35,977 nucleotides of DNA from CBDUXT01 sp965371245. Lineage in GTDB: Bacteria > Planctomycetota > Phycisphaerae > UBA1845. The stretch is from contig CBDUXT010000063.1 of the NCBI GenBank assembly GCA_965371245.1, positions 1 to 35,977 on the forward strand, written 5' to 3'. The notes under the pieces are model-generated. The model was not told the origin of the DNA. It did not search any database and saw nothing but the letters and a program-made list of their open reading frames with translations. Below, one piece after another: positions 25,497 to 32,577 of the stretch. How positions within the stretch are numbered: position 1 is the stretch's first letter; each line of letters begins with the position of its first letter. The translations under genes and the position numbers were made by a program.

Positions 25497-26237
25497 ATGC
25501 TTAAGGCCACAGGTATTTACAAATCGTATCGCATGGGTCGCTCGGACGTGCACGTGCTTCGCGGAGCGTCGCTTTCGGTTGAGCGCGGGGAGTTCGTGGT
25601 CATCATGGGCGCCAGCGGCTCCGGCAAGAGTACGCTCTTGCATATTCTGGGAGCGTTGGACGCGCCCGACAAGGGGACGGTCGAGTTCGATGGCCGAAGC
25701 TTGTTCGCAATGAGTGACGTTCAGCGGCGGACCTACCGCAACCAACAGATCGGCTTTGTGTTTCAGTTCTATCATCTTCTGCCGGAGTGCAACGTGCTCG
25801 AGAACGTCCTGATGCCCAAATTGGTGGCCCATTCTCTTCTTTCGTGGCGCTCGGCGCGGCGCGAGGCGCGTGAGGCGGCCGAGGCGTTGCTGGAGCGCGT
25901 GGGGCTCGCCGATCGCCGCTCACACCGCCCAAACGAGCTTTCCGGCGGTGAGCGACAGCGGGTGGCCATTGCACGGGCCTTGGTCAACTCCCCGGCGCTC
26001 TTGCTCGCGGACGAGCCCACCGGTAACCTGGATGCTAGAATCGGTGGCGACATTTTGGAGTTGTTGACCGAGTTGAGTGACGCCGGTCAGACCATTGTCA
26101 TGGTAACGCATGACCCGTGGGTGGCATCCCGGGCTCACCGTCAGGTGGAACTGGTCGAGGGCGTCATTCGAAAGGGCGATACGCCGCCCGGCACGCCATC
26201 GCCGGCGCGGCAGGTCAGAAGGGAGGTGGCCTCGTGA
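25497..26237 (+). CDS. lolD: Lipoprotein-releasing ABC transporter ATPase
   Basis: The ATPase that powers LolC/E. The 246-residue protein carries Walker A GASGSGKST (about residues 38-46), a Q-loop in FVFQFYHLLPECNVLENV (the LLP...NVLENV form is typical of LolD), signature LSGGERQRVAIARAL, Walker B LLLADEPTGNLD and the switch His in MVTHD. ATG 25497 lies five bases after the permease stop; the frame is open further upstream but that part overlaps the permease. The TGA overlaps the ilvE GTG. The C-terminal 30 residues are a Pro-rich tail. Confidence 0.95.
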   Translation: MLKATGIYKSYRMGRSDVHVLRGASLSVERGEFVVIMGASGSGKSTLLHILGALDAPDKGTVEFDGRSLFAMSDVQRRTYRNQQIGFVFQFYHLLPECNVLENVLMPKLVAHSLLSWRSARREAREAAEALLERVGLADRRSHRPNELSGGERQRVAIARALVNSPALLLADEPTGNLDARIGGDILELLTELSDAGQTIVMVTHDPWVASRAHRQVELVEGVIRKGDTPPGTPSPARQVRREVAS

Positions 26238-27160
26238 GTACGATGATGATTGATACACAGCCCGTCACGAAACCGACGAATCCGTTTTCGCCGCGCCCGG
26301 ATATGCGGATCTGGCTCGACGGCGAACTGGTCCTGGCCGCCGATGCGAAAATCTCCGTGTTCGATCACGGGTTGCTTTATGGGGACGGTGTGTTCGAAGG
26401 CATCCGTGTCTATGGCGGAAAAATCTTCAAAGAGAAGGAGCATATCAGGCGGCTGCTCGATTCGGCCAAGGCGATCCGTCTGTCCGTCCCGATGACCGCC
26501 GATCAGCTGAGCGACGCCATGCGCGAGGCGATGGCGGCCAACGACATCACCGCCGACGGATACATTCGAATCGTCGTCACGCGCGGGATCGGCTCGCTGG
26601 GGATTTCCATCGCCAAGACCGCGTGCCCGACCGTGTTCGTCATCGCCGACACCATCACGCTTTATCCACCGGAGGTATACGACCGAGGCCTCCACTGCAT
26701 CGTCTCGTCGATCGCCCGAAACCACGTCAACACGACGAGCCCGCGGGTGAAGTCCTTGAACTACCTGAACAACGTGATGGCCAAGGCGGACGCGGTGGAT
26801 GCCGGTGCCGACGAGGCCATCATGCTCACCACCGACGGATTCGTTGCGGAATGCACGGGTGACAACCTGTTCCTGGTGCGCGACGGGGCGATTTCGACTC
26901 CCCCCGCCAGCATGGGTATTCTCGAAGGCGTGACCAGAAACCTCGTGATGGAATTGGCGCGGAAGCGCGGCTGGACGGTCAAAGAGACGATGCTCATCCG
27001 GCACGACCTGTACATCGCCCAGGAATGCTTCGGCACCGGCACGGCCGCCGAGATCGTTCCCATCACGCGCATTGACGGGCGCCTGGTCGGTGACGGTCGG
27101 CCCGGCCCCATCACCCGCCAGCTCACGGAAGACTTTGTCGCCTACCGAACCGCCTCCTGA
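26234..27160 (+). CDS. ilvE: Branched-chain amino acid aminotransferase
   Basis: PLP-dependent fold type IV enzyme that transaminates valine, leucine and isoleucine precursors. The 308-residue protein shows ISVFDHGLLYGDGVFEGIRVY, YIRIVVTRG, RVKSLNYLNNVMAK with the PLP Lys173, ECTGDNLFLVRDG and the TGTAAEIVPI motif. Start: GTG 26234 overlaps the lolD TGA (GTGA) and has GGGAGGTGG seven bases before it, which decides against the in-frame ATGs nine bases later. A D-amino acid aminotransferase specificity in this family cannot be excluded. Its place after lolD looks like transcriptional hitchhiking. Confidence 0.92.
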   Translation: MSTMMIDTQPVTKPTNPFSPRPDMRIWLDGELVLAADAKISVFDHGLLYGDGVFEGIRVYGGKIFKEKEHIRRLLDSAKAIRLSVPMTADQLSDAMREAMAANDITADGYIRIVVTRGIGSLGISIAKTACPTVFVIADTITLYPPEVYDRGLHCIVSSIARNHVNTTSPRVKSLNYLNNVMAKADAVDAGADEAIMLTTDGFVAECTGDNLFLVRDGAISTPPASMGILEGVTRNLVMELARKRGWTVKETMLIRHDLYIAQECFGTGTAAEIVPITRIDGRLVGDGRPGPITRQLTEDFVAYRTAS

Positions 27161-27329
27161 CCAGCGGCTGTTTTCGCTGTGGCGGGCTCGCGCGACCGTG
27201 ACCGGCTCACCGCGAGAGGAGCGTACCGCGGGTCCAGGCGCCCCGCCCAGCCAGTGCATCCATGCTCGGCCTCTGCAGCTGCGCCGAGCGGATACCACTT
27301 AGAGGGTGTATAAGAAGCGTCCTGACGAA

Positions 27330-27398
27330 CCGAGCCGCGACCGTGAGGCAGCGGTTTCGTGTGCGAAACCGGACCGCTTCCTTACGGGCGCGGCTCGG
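27330..27398. repeat. Long imperfect inverted repeat after ilvE
   Basis: Arm 27330-27359 (beginning CCGAGCCGCGACCGTGAGGC) pairs with 27364-27398 (ending GGGCGCGGCTCGG) over about 30 bases with a five-base bulge and a loop of four. Stem of this size can end transcription or stabilise the mRNA 3' end, but no T-run follows. The 377-base gap 27161-27537 otherwise shows nothing recognisable. Confidence 0.7.
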
Positions 27399-27537
27399 AA
27401 AGAGCCTTCTTAAACATGCTCTTAGTGGGCCTAGTGGGCCGTTCTCGCCGATTGGGAATCCATGTTCCGAGGCGACCTCTGGGAAGAACCCGGATGCGAA
27501 GGCCCCAGAAGCGACAGAGCTCGCTTCGACCTAACCC

Positions 27538-27792
27538 ATGCCGCCCCAGCCACCATCCGATAAACGTGCAGACTCCGCGGATGGATGCACGATGGGCGAC
27601 GGCTGGCAGATAGTGGTTTGGGGTTGCGTGGCCGCCCACGGCGCGCTGACGCTCCTCCGATGCGTCGCGGACGAGGTGGCGCATACCACGGGCGCTCTGA
27701 AGCTGCTTGAGAGGCGGGAACGCGCTGCCAGGCAGAAACGCAACGAGGAGGGCGAAACGGAATCCATCACGGTTGCCGAAACAGCGATCTGA
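27538..27792 (+). CDS. Small predicted membrane protein, unrecognised
   Basis: An 84-residue ORF with one hydrophobic segment (about residues 22-43, GWQIVVWGCVAAHGALTLLR) and a charged C-terminal half (LKLLERRERAARQKRNEEGE). GC-rich third codon positions like the neighbours support coding. No clear ribosome-binding site precedes ATG 27538 or the later ATG at 27592 (MGDGWQ), which may be the true start. I do not recognise the family. It stands between ilvE and a membrane-anchored helical protein in the same direction. Confidence 0.45.
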   Translation: MPPQPPSDKRADSADGCTMGDGWQIVVWGCVAAHGALTLLRCVADEVAHTTGALKLLERRERAARQKRNEEGETESITVAETAI

Positions 27793-27892
27793 TCACGCGC
27801 TCGGTTGCCCGCCGCTCGTTCTGCGGAACCGCGTCCGGCGATCCCGCCGGTGCGTCGGCATCGGCATACACTCCGGCGCCTGTTTGGCACGG

Positions 27893-27920
27893 TTGACGAT
27901 CGGCGTTGTGAAACTAGGAT
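27893..27920 (+). promoter_or_regulatory. Sigma-70-like promoter before the membrane-anchored helical protein
   Basis: TTGACG, 16 bases, TAGGAT; predicted start near 27927, about 95 bases before the ATG at 28021. Confidence 0.4.
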
Positions 27921-28020
27921 CATGTGTGGGTGGGGCGTTCGGCGCCCAACGCACGTCGATGAGCCCCCATGAGCGGTACGCCGACGGACCTGGCGGCCCG
28001 GAGAATCCTCTCGAGAGCCG

Positions 28021-29058
28021 ATGATGCCGACACCACCCGGACGATTCGCACAGCTTCGCTGGTTACAGAACGTCGTCTGCTTGGTGGCGATGATCGGCGC
28101 GCTGATCGTGTTGGGCACCGGCGTGGTCGGCTATTTCTCGTCGCCCCCGCGCCAGCTGAGCGGGTGGATGATCGCGACGGGTGGATTCATGCTGTTCGTC
28201 GCCACGATCGTCATGACGTTTGTCCCCCTGGTCTTGAAAATGGAATCGACGCTCGCGCGGCTCTTGAGCCAAAACCGGGACCTCGGCGAAGCGGTGGTCA
28301 AGCAATCCGCGCTGCTCGAGTCGATCGCGGAGAACACGCGCATCTCCGACGCCGCCAAATCGCTGGCGCATCGTGAGCAAGAGCTCGACGCGCTCCGCAC
28401 AGCCATCCGCGAGGATCTTCGTGCGGAGCAGTGGGACGCGGCCATGAGCCTCGTCGATGAGATGGAGGGTCGGACGGGCGCCAAAGGCGAGGCCGACCGG
28501 CTTCGAGAAGAGTTGGACGACGCGCGAAACGCGTCGATGGAGGTCAAGCTGCGCGAAGCCATCCAGATGGTCGAGAGCCACTTTGAGTCATGCGACTGGG
28601 AACGCGCGCAAAGCGAGATCGATCGGCTGTTGAACGCCCTTCCCGACAACGTCAAGGTCACGGCACTCCAGGACCGCATGCAAACACTGCGGGACAAGCA
28701 CAAGAAGGATCTACTCGCGGAGTGGGAGGCGGCGGTCCGGCGCAGCGACACGGACCACGCCATTGACGTGCTGAAAGAACTGGACCAATACCTGTCCCCG
28801 GCGGAAGCGCAGGGCCTGCACGCGTCCGCCCGCCACGTTTTCAAGGAGAAGCTCCTTCAACTCGGTGTCCAGTTTCGGTTCGCGGTCATGGAGAAGCGCT
28901 GGGCCGACGCGGTGTCCAGCGGCCTGGAGTTGATCCGTGACTTTCCCAACGCTCGCATGGCCAGCGAGGTGCGCGAGGCGCTCGACACCCTGCGAGAGCG
29001 TGCCCGATCGTCTTCGGGCAGCGGCGAACCCAGCACGACACACAACGTACCCACCTAG
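28021..29058 (+). CDS. Membrane-anchored helical (coiled-coil/TPR-like) protein
   Basis: A 345-residue protein with two N-terminal membrane segments (about 15-38 and 48-72) and a soluble, almost wholly helical remainder. Residues 75-135 are coiled-coil-like (LEDxx-type heptads, e.g. LLSQNRDLGEAVVKQSALLE). Later parts resemble degenerate TPR units: EQWDAAMSLVDEMEG, CDWERAQSEIDRLLNALPDN, RSDTDHAIDVLKELDQYL and KRWADAVSSGLELIRDFPN, spaced about 35-60 residues. The tail is Ser-rich and disordered. The topology puts the helices in the cytoplasm if both termini are inside. No enzymatic motif; a scaffold role is inference. Start: tandem ATG at 28021 with a weak ribosome-binding site. Confidence 0.8.
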   Translation: MMPTPPGRFAQLRWLQNVVCLVAMIGALIVLGTGVVGYFSSPPRQLSGWMIATGGFMLFVATIVMTFVPLVLKMESTLARLLSQNRDLGEAVVKQSALLESIAENTRISDAAKSLAHREQELDALRTAIREDLRAEQWDAAMSLVDEMEGRTGAKGEADRLREELDDARNASMEVKLREAIQMVESHFESCDWERAQSEIDRLLNALPDNVKVTALQDRMQTLRDKHKKDLLAEWEAAVRRSDTDHAIDVLKELDQYLSPAEAQGLHASARHVFKEKLLQLGVQFRFAVMEKRWADAVSSGLELIRDFPNARMASEVREALDTLRERARSSSGSGEPSTTHNVPT

Positions 29059-29077
29059 TACTGCGTCGCAACTGGTT

Positions 29078-29300
29078 TGATGGGTGCCACAGCTCTGTGA
29101 GCGGTGATCTTGACCGCACCCTGGAGACATGACTAGCGGCACTGCCGGCACACTTGGGAGCGCTCCATCCATCATTCGAATAACAACGAACCACTAGTGC
29201 CGCGACACAGATCAATTGATGGGTGCGACGGTCCGGCGCTCCAGACCGGGTCTTCGGACAAACGTCATGGCGGCGCTGCGCTTGGCCATGGCACCCATCA
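29078..29300. mobile_element. Possible MITE-like or insertion remnant
   Basis: Bounded by a perfect 12-base inverted repeat: TGATGGGTGCCA at 29078-29089 and TGGCACCCATCA at 29289-29300. A direct copy of the wider left end (29055-29089) recurs at 29194-29228 with 25 of 35 identical bases, both starting CTAGT. No transposase is encoded. It fills much of the 402-base gap 29059-29460. The call is structural only. Confidence 0.45.
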
Positions 29301-29340
29301 TTTCACGCGTCACGCTGCACCGGAAGCGTGTCCCGGAATG

Positions 29341-29368
29341 GTGTGGCATCGGCGGCTTGCCGGTGTTC
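29341..29368 (+). repeat. Short dispersed repeat, family C (copy 3)
   Basis: GTGTGGCATCGGCGGCTTGC then CGGTGTTC, like 1831-1859. It stands alone here without a family B hairpin, between the MITE-like remnant and clpS. Confidence 0.55.
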
Positions 29369-29460
29369 TTACGGGCCGCAAGCCCCCGCCACATTGGTTG
29401 TGTGGATAGGCTCGAAGCGGCCTTGGCTGTTGGAAACGATGTAGCGAGATTGAACCCGCC

Positions 29461-29811
29461 ATGAGTATGACGATCGAAGCGGTAGCGACGCCGGAAACCT
29501 CTGTTCCACGCGCGGTTCCCGGGAAACGGGAAAAGCCAAAGAGGCAGCCGCCCTATCACGTCATCCTGTTGGACGACGACGACCACACCTACGAATACGT
29601 CATCGGCATGTTTGGCAAGCTGTTCGGCCACGCTCCGGAGCGTGCCTATCAGCTTGCGTGCGAGGTGGACTCCGCCGGGCGGGTCATCGTCGATACGACG
29701 ACGATGGAACGGGCCGAGCTGAAACGCGATCAGATCCTTGGTTTCGGGCGGGATTGGCGCATCCCGCGGTGTGCCGGAAGCATGAGCGCCATCATCGAGC
29801 CGTCCGAATAA
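29461..29811 (+). CDS. clpS: ATP-dependent Clp protease adaptor ClpS
   Basis: N-end rule adaptor that delivers substrates with destabilising N-terminal residues to ClpAP-type proteases. The 116-residue protein has a disordered N-terminal 30 residues, needed for hand-over to ClpA, and the ClpS core: PYHVILLDDDDHTYEYVIGMFGKLFG, HAPERAYQLACEVDSAGRVIV and MERAELKRDQI. No clpA lies in the window. The tail RDWRIPRCAGSMSAIIEPSE fits the terminal beta strand (SMSAIIEP). ATG 29461 is used; ATG 29467 is an alternative. The ribosome-binding site is weak. Confidence 0.95.
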   Translation: MSMTIEAVATPETSVPRAVPGKREKPKRQPPYHVILLDDDDHTYEYVIGMFGKLFGHAPERAYQLACEVDSAGRVIVDTTTMERAELKRDQILGFGRDWRIPRCAGSMSAIIEPSE

Positions 29812-29903
29812 CGCCCGCGTGCTGGGGATCGACCGTCCACTCGTCTTACCAGCCCCCGCGACCGGCCCCGGCGGCTTCTTTCGTGTCGGTGGATCCTCGG
29901 GGA

Positions 29904-29932
29904 TTGACAATCGCCCGTCCGGTGAGTTTGAT
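29904..29932 (+). promoter_or_regulatory. Promoter of tRNA-Gly
   Basis: Perfect TTGACA at 29904-29909, 17 bases, TTTGAT at 29927-29932, giving a start within a few bases of the tRNA 5' end at 29942. The overlapping TGATAT could also act as the -10. Confidence 0.55.
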
Positions 29933-29941
29933 ATACGCGAC

Positions 29942-30013
29942 GCGGGTGTAGCTCAGTGGTAGAGCGTCACGTTGCCAACGTGAATGTCGAGGGTTCGAAT
30001 CTCTTCACCCGCT
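29942..30013 (+). tRNA. tRNA-Gly (anticodon GCC)
   Basis: A complete cloverleaf of 72 bases without encoded CCA: acceptor GCGGGTG/CACCCGC with discriminator T, D arm GCTC...GAGC, anticodon stem TCACG/CGTGA with loop TTGCCAA (anticodon GCC), T arm with TTCGAAT loop. The 3' half is a typical integration target for tyrosine integrases, and an integrase gene runs into it from the other strand. Confidence 0.97.
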
Positions 30014-31415
30014 TTGTTGAATCGCCGCGCATATCGACGCTAACTTGTGAATCCACCGAAGGTAACGATTCTTCGGCCTGCCCTGCGCCAACCTCAGTGT
30101 TGGCGCATCGTTTTGCATCGAATTGCCTGTGAATGCGTCCTGCGCGCTGCGTATGCGCTGCGCGCGGATCATCACCGGTGCCGGTCATGCGGATTGCCTC
30201 GCAACCTTCGTCGGGCTCGGTCGGCAGCCAGGGTAGCGCCGAGACTTTCGCCGCCACCGGCAACGCCATTTCGTCGGTGTAGACGCCGGCGGTCAATCGC
30301 GGGTCGGTATGCCGGAGGTGCGCCTGTGCCACCCGCATCGGAATCCCGTTCGTCAACAGGTACGTCGTCAAGGATTTTCGCATCGAATGCAGGTCCACGC
30401 GGCCCGCTTCGTTGACTCCGTCGATCCCAGCCATTTTCAAGTCGGCTCGCAGGACGGTCATACTCGGTACGGCTCGCAATACGCGATCCGTTGGCTTTGT
30501 CTTGCCCGCCCGGTGCGTTCGGAGTAGCTCCGCAACCTGCGGATGTAGCGCGATCCGATCTGCCCGTTTCGACTTCGTTGTAGATGCCCGCAATTCGAGC
30601 TGGGCAGGGAGGTTATCGAGGCGCACATCCTGCCATCGCAACGCCCGCAGCTCCGATCGCCGCAGCCCGGTCCAAAGCGCGAGCAAGTAGGCAAGAACAC
30701 GCTCCGCGCCAAGTCGCTCCGCCCTCTGGACCACCTCCGCCCGTACGTTGGCTGTGCGTTCGCTAGCCTTGGGACCATGCCGGATGGTCTGCACTTCCAT
30801 CACGGGCCGGATTCTCGCCGCGTGTAACAGCGCTCCGATTTCGTCGGACGACAGCGCTCGGCGCGGCCGCGTCTTGTCGATCCGCGAGGCATCCTGCCTC
30901 TTGAGTGCTGCGAGCGGATCAGTTGGGAGCCTGCACGTCGAGACACACCACCGCGTAAACGCCTTGATCGTCCCGAGATATTCATTGATCGTGATTCCCG
31001 ACAGTTTCTTGCGTTGCAGCTCGCCGACGAACGCCGCAACCCGATCCGCGTCCAGCTCTCCAAGGTATTTAAGCTCCGAAGATTCGCGGAGTAGGTCGAG
31101 CCGGTTCTCGACTTGCAACAGGTATCGCGGCGCGTGTCCGCCTGGCCTACCGGCCTTGACGTGCTGCACAAATTCCCCGATGTGCTCGCCGATTGGCCGT
31201 TTACTCTGTGCGGCGATCCGCTCCCGTGTGGGGTCGAGAATGCCTCGTTTCCGCAACCGCGCGTCCGCTTCCAGCTTCCCGGCGATTTCTTCGGTAGCCG
31301 CCCGGTCAGTGCATCCTGAAACCGTACGCCGCTTTCCATGTTCGTCGGTGTACGCGATCAGATACGGCTTGCGCTTGTCGCGTCGGTCCGCTTTCCGTTT
31401 GTAGATGCTCGCCAT
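29967..31415 (-). CDS. Tyrosine site-specific integrase
   Basis: Catalyses integration and excision at tRNA-Gly. The 482-residue protein has an N-terminal AP2-like arm domain (MASIYKRKADRRDKRKPYL), a SAM-like core-binding domain (residues about 75-180, ITINEYLGTIKAFTRWCV) and the catalytic domain with Arg252 in TGLRRSEL, the beta-hairpin Lys in STTKSKRAD, the box HSMRKS, HLRHTDPR and the nucleophile Tyr379 in AGVYTDE. About 100 residues follow the Tyr, far more than usual, and the last dozen (KRFEPSTFTLAT) are encoded by the antisense of the tRNA. The ATG lies six bases after the stop of the XRE-like gene, so both are likely cotranscribed. Confidence 0.95.
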   Translation of the reverse strand: MASIYKRKADRRDKRKPYLIAYTDEHGKRRTVSGCTDRAATEEIAGKLEADARLRKRGILDPTRERIAAQSKRPIGEHIGEFVQHVKAGRPGGHAPRYLLQVENRLDLLRESSELKYLGELDADRVAAFVGELQRKKLSGITINEYLGTIKAFTRWCVSTCRLPTDPLAALKRQDASRIDKTRPRRALSSDEIGALLHAARIRPVMEVQTIRHGPKASERTANVRAEVVQRAERLGAERVLAYLLALWTGLRRSELRALRWQDVRLDNLPAQLELRASTTKSKRADRIALHPQVAELLRTHRAGKTKPTDRVLRAVPSMTVLRADLKMAGIDGVNEAGRVDLHSMRKSLTTYLLTNGIPMRVAQAHLRHTDPRLTAGVYTDEMALPVAAKVSALPWLPTEPDEGCEAIRMTGTGDDPRAAHTQRAGRIHRQFDAKRCANTEVGAGQAEESLPSVDSQVSVDMRGDSTKRVKRFEPSTFTLAT

Positions 31416-31421
31416 GATCCG

Positions 31422-31610
31422 TTACCTACCCGACTCGCTCCGAAGCTCCAGCTTCAGGTACGCGCACAGCCGATCCACCACCGCGAGGCTGAGCCCGCGC
31501 TCGCCGTGCATGAATTTCGAGAGTTGCCCTTGGTCGAGGTCGAGCGCCTTACAGATCGCGTATCGCGATTGCCCCGATCGTTCGATTCCTTGTCTAAGCT
31601 GGTCGCTCAT
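31422..31610 (-). CDS. XRE-family helix-turn-helix regulator
   Basis: A 62-residue Cro/CI-type DNA-binding protein: QSRYAICKALDLDQGQLSKF is the helix-turn-helix, followed by MHGERGLSLAVVDRLCAYL, a typical XRE core. ATG 31610 (GGAAAAAG before it) is preferred; an upstream in-frame ATG would add 11 mostly basic residues (MPTRRRKKKPT). It lies just before the integrase and probably controls integrase or recombinase expression. The dyad upstream of the serine recombinase is a candidate target. Confidence 0.85.
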   Translation of the reverse strand: MSDQLRQGIERSGQSRYAICKALDLDQGQLSKFMHGERGLSLAVVDRLCAYLKLELRSESGR

Positions 31611-31806
31611 TGTTGGTTTCTTTTTCCGTCTGCGTGTCGGCATCGTCGGCAGCTCGCAAGTAGTCCTGTACGCGCTCACGCAAGGCGTCGCCCGCGTTGC
31701 GGAGCCGGTCGGTCAGCCGCCGCAGGGCCGGATGTTCGCTTGATTTCGCGCTCGGCTCTACGCGACCTTGCGCTTCAGGATGCTCGCCACCGCTTGGTGT
31801 GTCCAC
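31594..31806 (-). CDS. Small helical protein overlapping its neighbours, unrecognised
   Basis: A 70-residue ORF from GTG 31806, with AAAAAGG nine bases upstream, to TAG at 31594. It overlaps the last 49 bases of the serine recombinase and the first 17 of the XRE-like gene. The C-terminal part (LRRLTDRLRNAGDALRERVQ, then DYLRAADDADTQTEKE) is an amphipathic charged helix. Overlap on both sides is in keeping with coupled translation, but coding is not certain. Confidence 0.4.
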   Translation of the reverse strand: MDTPSGGEHPEAQGRVEPSAKSSEHPALRRLTDRLRNAGDALRERVQDYLRAADDADTQTEKETNNERPA

Positions 31807-32441
31807 TTCGCGTTGCCTTTTTTGGTTAGGATGCCACGACCGGTCAGCTCGGCCGCGATCGCTCGATAAGTCCAACCCGATGCCCGCAAGTCCCCGATGT
31901 CCGCCAGTGTCGCCTGTTCGGCCGCGTTCTCGATCAGGGCCGCGCCGTCCGGGCCGACGGTCCAACCAAACGGGATTTCGCCCACGCGCTCGCCCCGGTG
32001 GGCCTTGTGTGCCAGTGCAGCCGTGGTCCGTTCGCTCACAAGATCACGTTCAAACTCGGCCATGACGGCCAACATCCGAAAGACCATCTTGCCAGCCGCC
32101 GATGTCGTGTCGATTCGCTCGGACAGACTCACAAGGTCGGCCCCGGCCTTTTCCAGCCGCTCGGCAATCAGAATCGCGTCTTTCGTGGATCGGGCAAGCC
32201 GAGACAGCGAGTAGACCACCAGCGCCGCCCCACGGGCCTTACACGCGGCCTGGAGGGCCGTCTGGAGTCCGACCCGGTTGTCCGCCCGCTTCCCAGATAT
32301 GCCCGCGTCAACGAACACGTCGGCCAGCTCATACTCGTTGGCGCCGCACCACGCTACGATCCTCGCCCGCTGGGCATCCAAGCTGACGCCGTCCGTCGCT
32401 TGCCCCGTCGTGCTCACCCGAATGTATCCGATCGCGTTCAT
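31758..32441 (-). CDS. Serine recombinase (resolvase/invertase family)
   Basis: A 227-residue recombinase. The catalytic N-terminal domain begins MNAIGYIRVSTTGQATDGVS, with the nucleophile Ser10 in the YxRVS motif, followed by VYSLSRLARSTKDA (active-site Arg residues) and AVMAEFERDLVSERTTAALA, the long E helix. The C-terminal Recombinase-type domain ends WTYRAIAAELTGRGILTKKG and WTHQAVASILKRK. This length suits a resolvase/invertase rather than a large serine integrase. The ATG at 32441 has TAAGGGA upstream; the frame runs further up but is empty of homology. A strong promoter and dyad lie directly upstream. Confidence 0.92.
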   Translation of the reverse strand: MNAIGYIRVSTTGQATDGVSLDAQRARIVAWCGANEYELADVFVDAGISGKRADNRVGLQTALQAACKARGAALVVYSLSRLARSTKDAILIAERLEKAGADLVSLSERIDTTSAAGKMVFRMLAVMAEFERDLVSERTTAALAHKAHRGERVGEIPFGWTVGPDGAALIENAAEQATLADIGDLRASGWTYRAIAAELTGRGILTKKGNAKWTHQAVASILKRKVA

Positions 32442-32457
32442 GGCTTGTCCCTTAGCG

Positions 32458-32505
32458 TTGTCTCTGAGACAAGTATACCCTATGCTTGGCGCGTAGACAA
32501 GTATA
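32458..32505 (-). promoter_or_regulatory. Serine recombinase promoter with dyad operator
   Basis: On the minus strand: TTGTCT (32495-32500), 17 bases, TATACT (32472-32477). The sequence TATACTTGTCT occurs twice, covering 32467-32477 and 32495-32505, so the repeat spans both hexamers. Over the predicted start lies the 15-base dyad TTGTCTC-T-GAGACAA at 32458-32472. Direct repeat plus dyad suggest a repressor or self-regulating recombinase site. Confidence 0.6.
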
Positions 32506-32535
32506 ACGGGCCGCCTTTTTTGTAACCGCTTGGCT

Positions 32536-32551
32536 ATCACCGTCCGGTGAT
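32536..32551. promoter_or_regulatory. Perfect dyad between ATPase and recombinase genes
   Basis: ATCACCG, TC, CGGTGAT, a perfect 16-base inverted repeat 26 bases after the ATPase stop on the minus strand. No T-run follows in that direction, so a protein-binding site is as likely as a terminator. Confidence 0.4.
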
Positions 32552-32577
32552 GGACAAGCCGAGCTGCCGATTCGCCG

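Noticed and set aside
28711..29175. 154-codon minus-strand frame near the MITE-like region as a transposase remnant
   Set aside because: No transposase motif, and half of it is antisense to the helical membrane-anchored protein.
29212..29910. 232-codon minus-strand frame across clpS
   Set aside because: It is antisense to a clear clpS and its distal part is translated repeat DNA.
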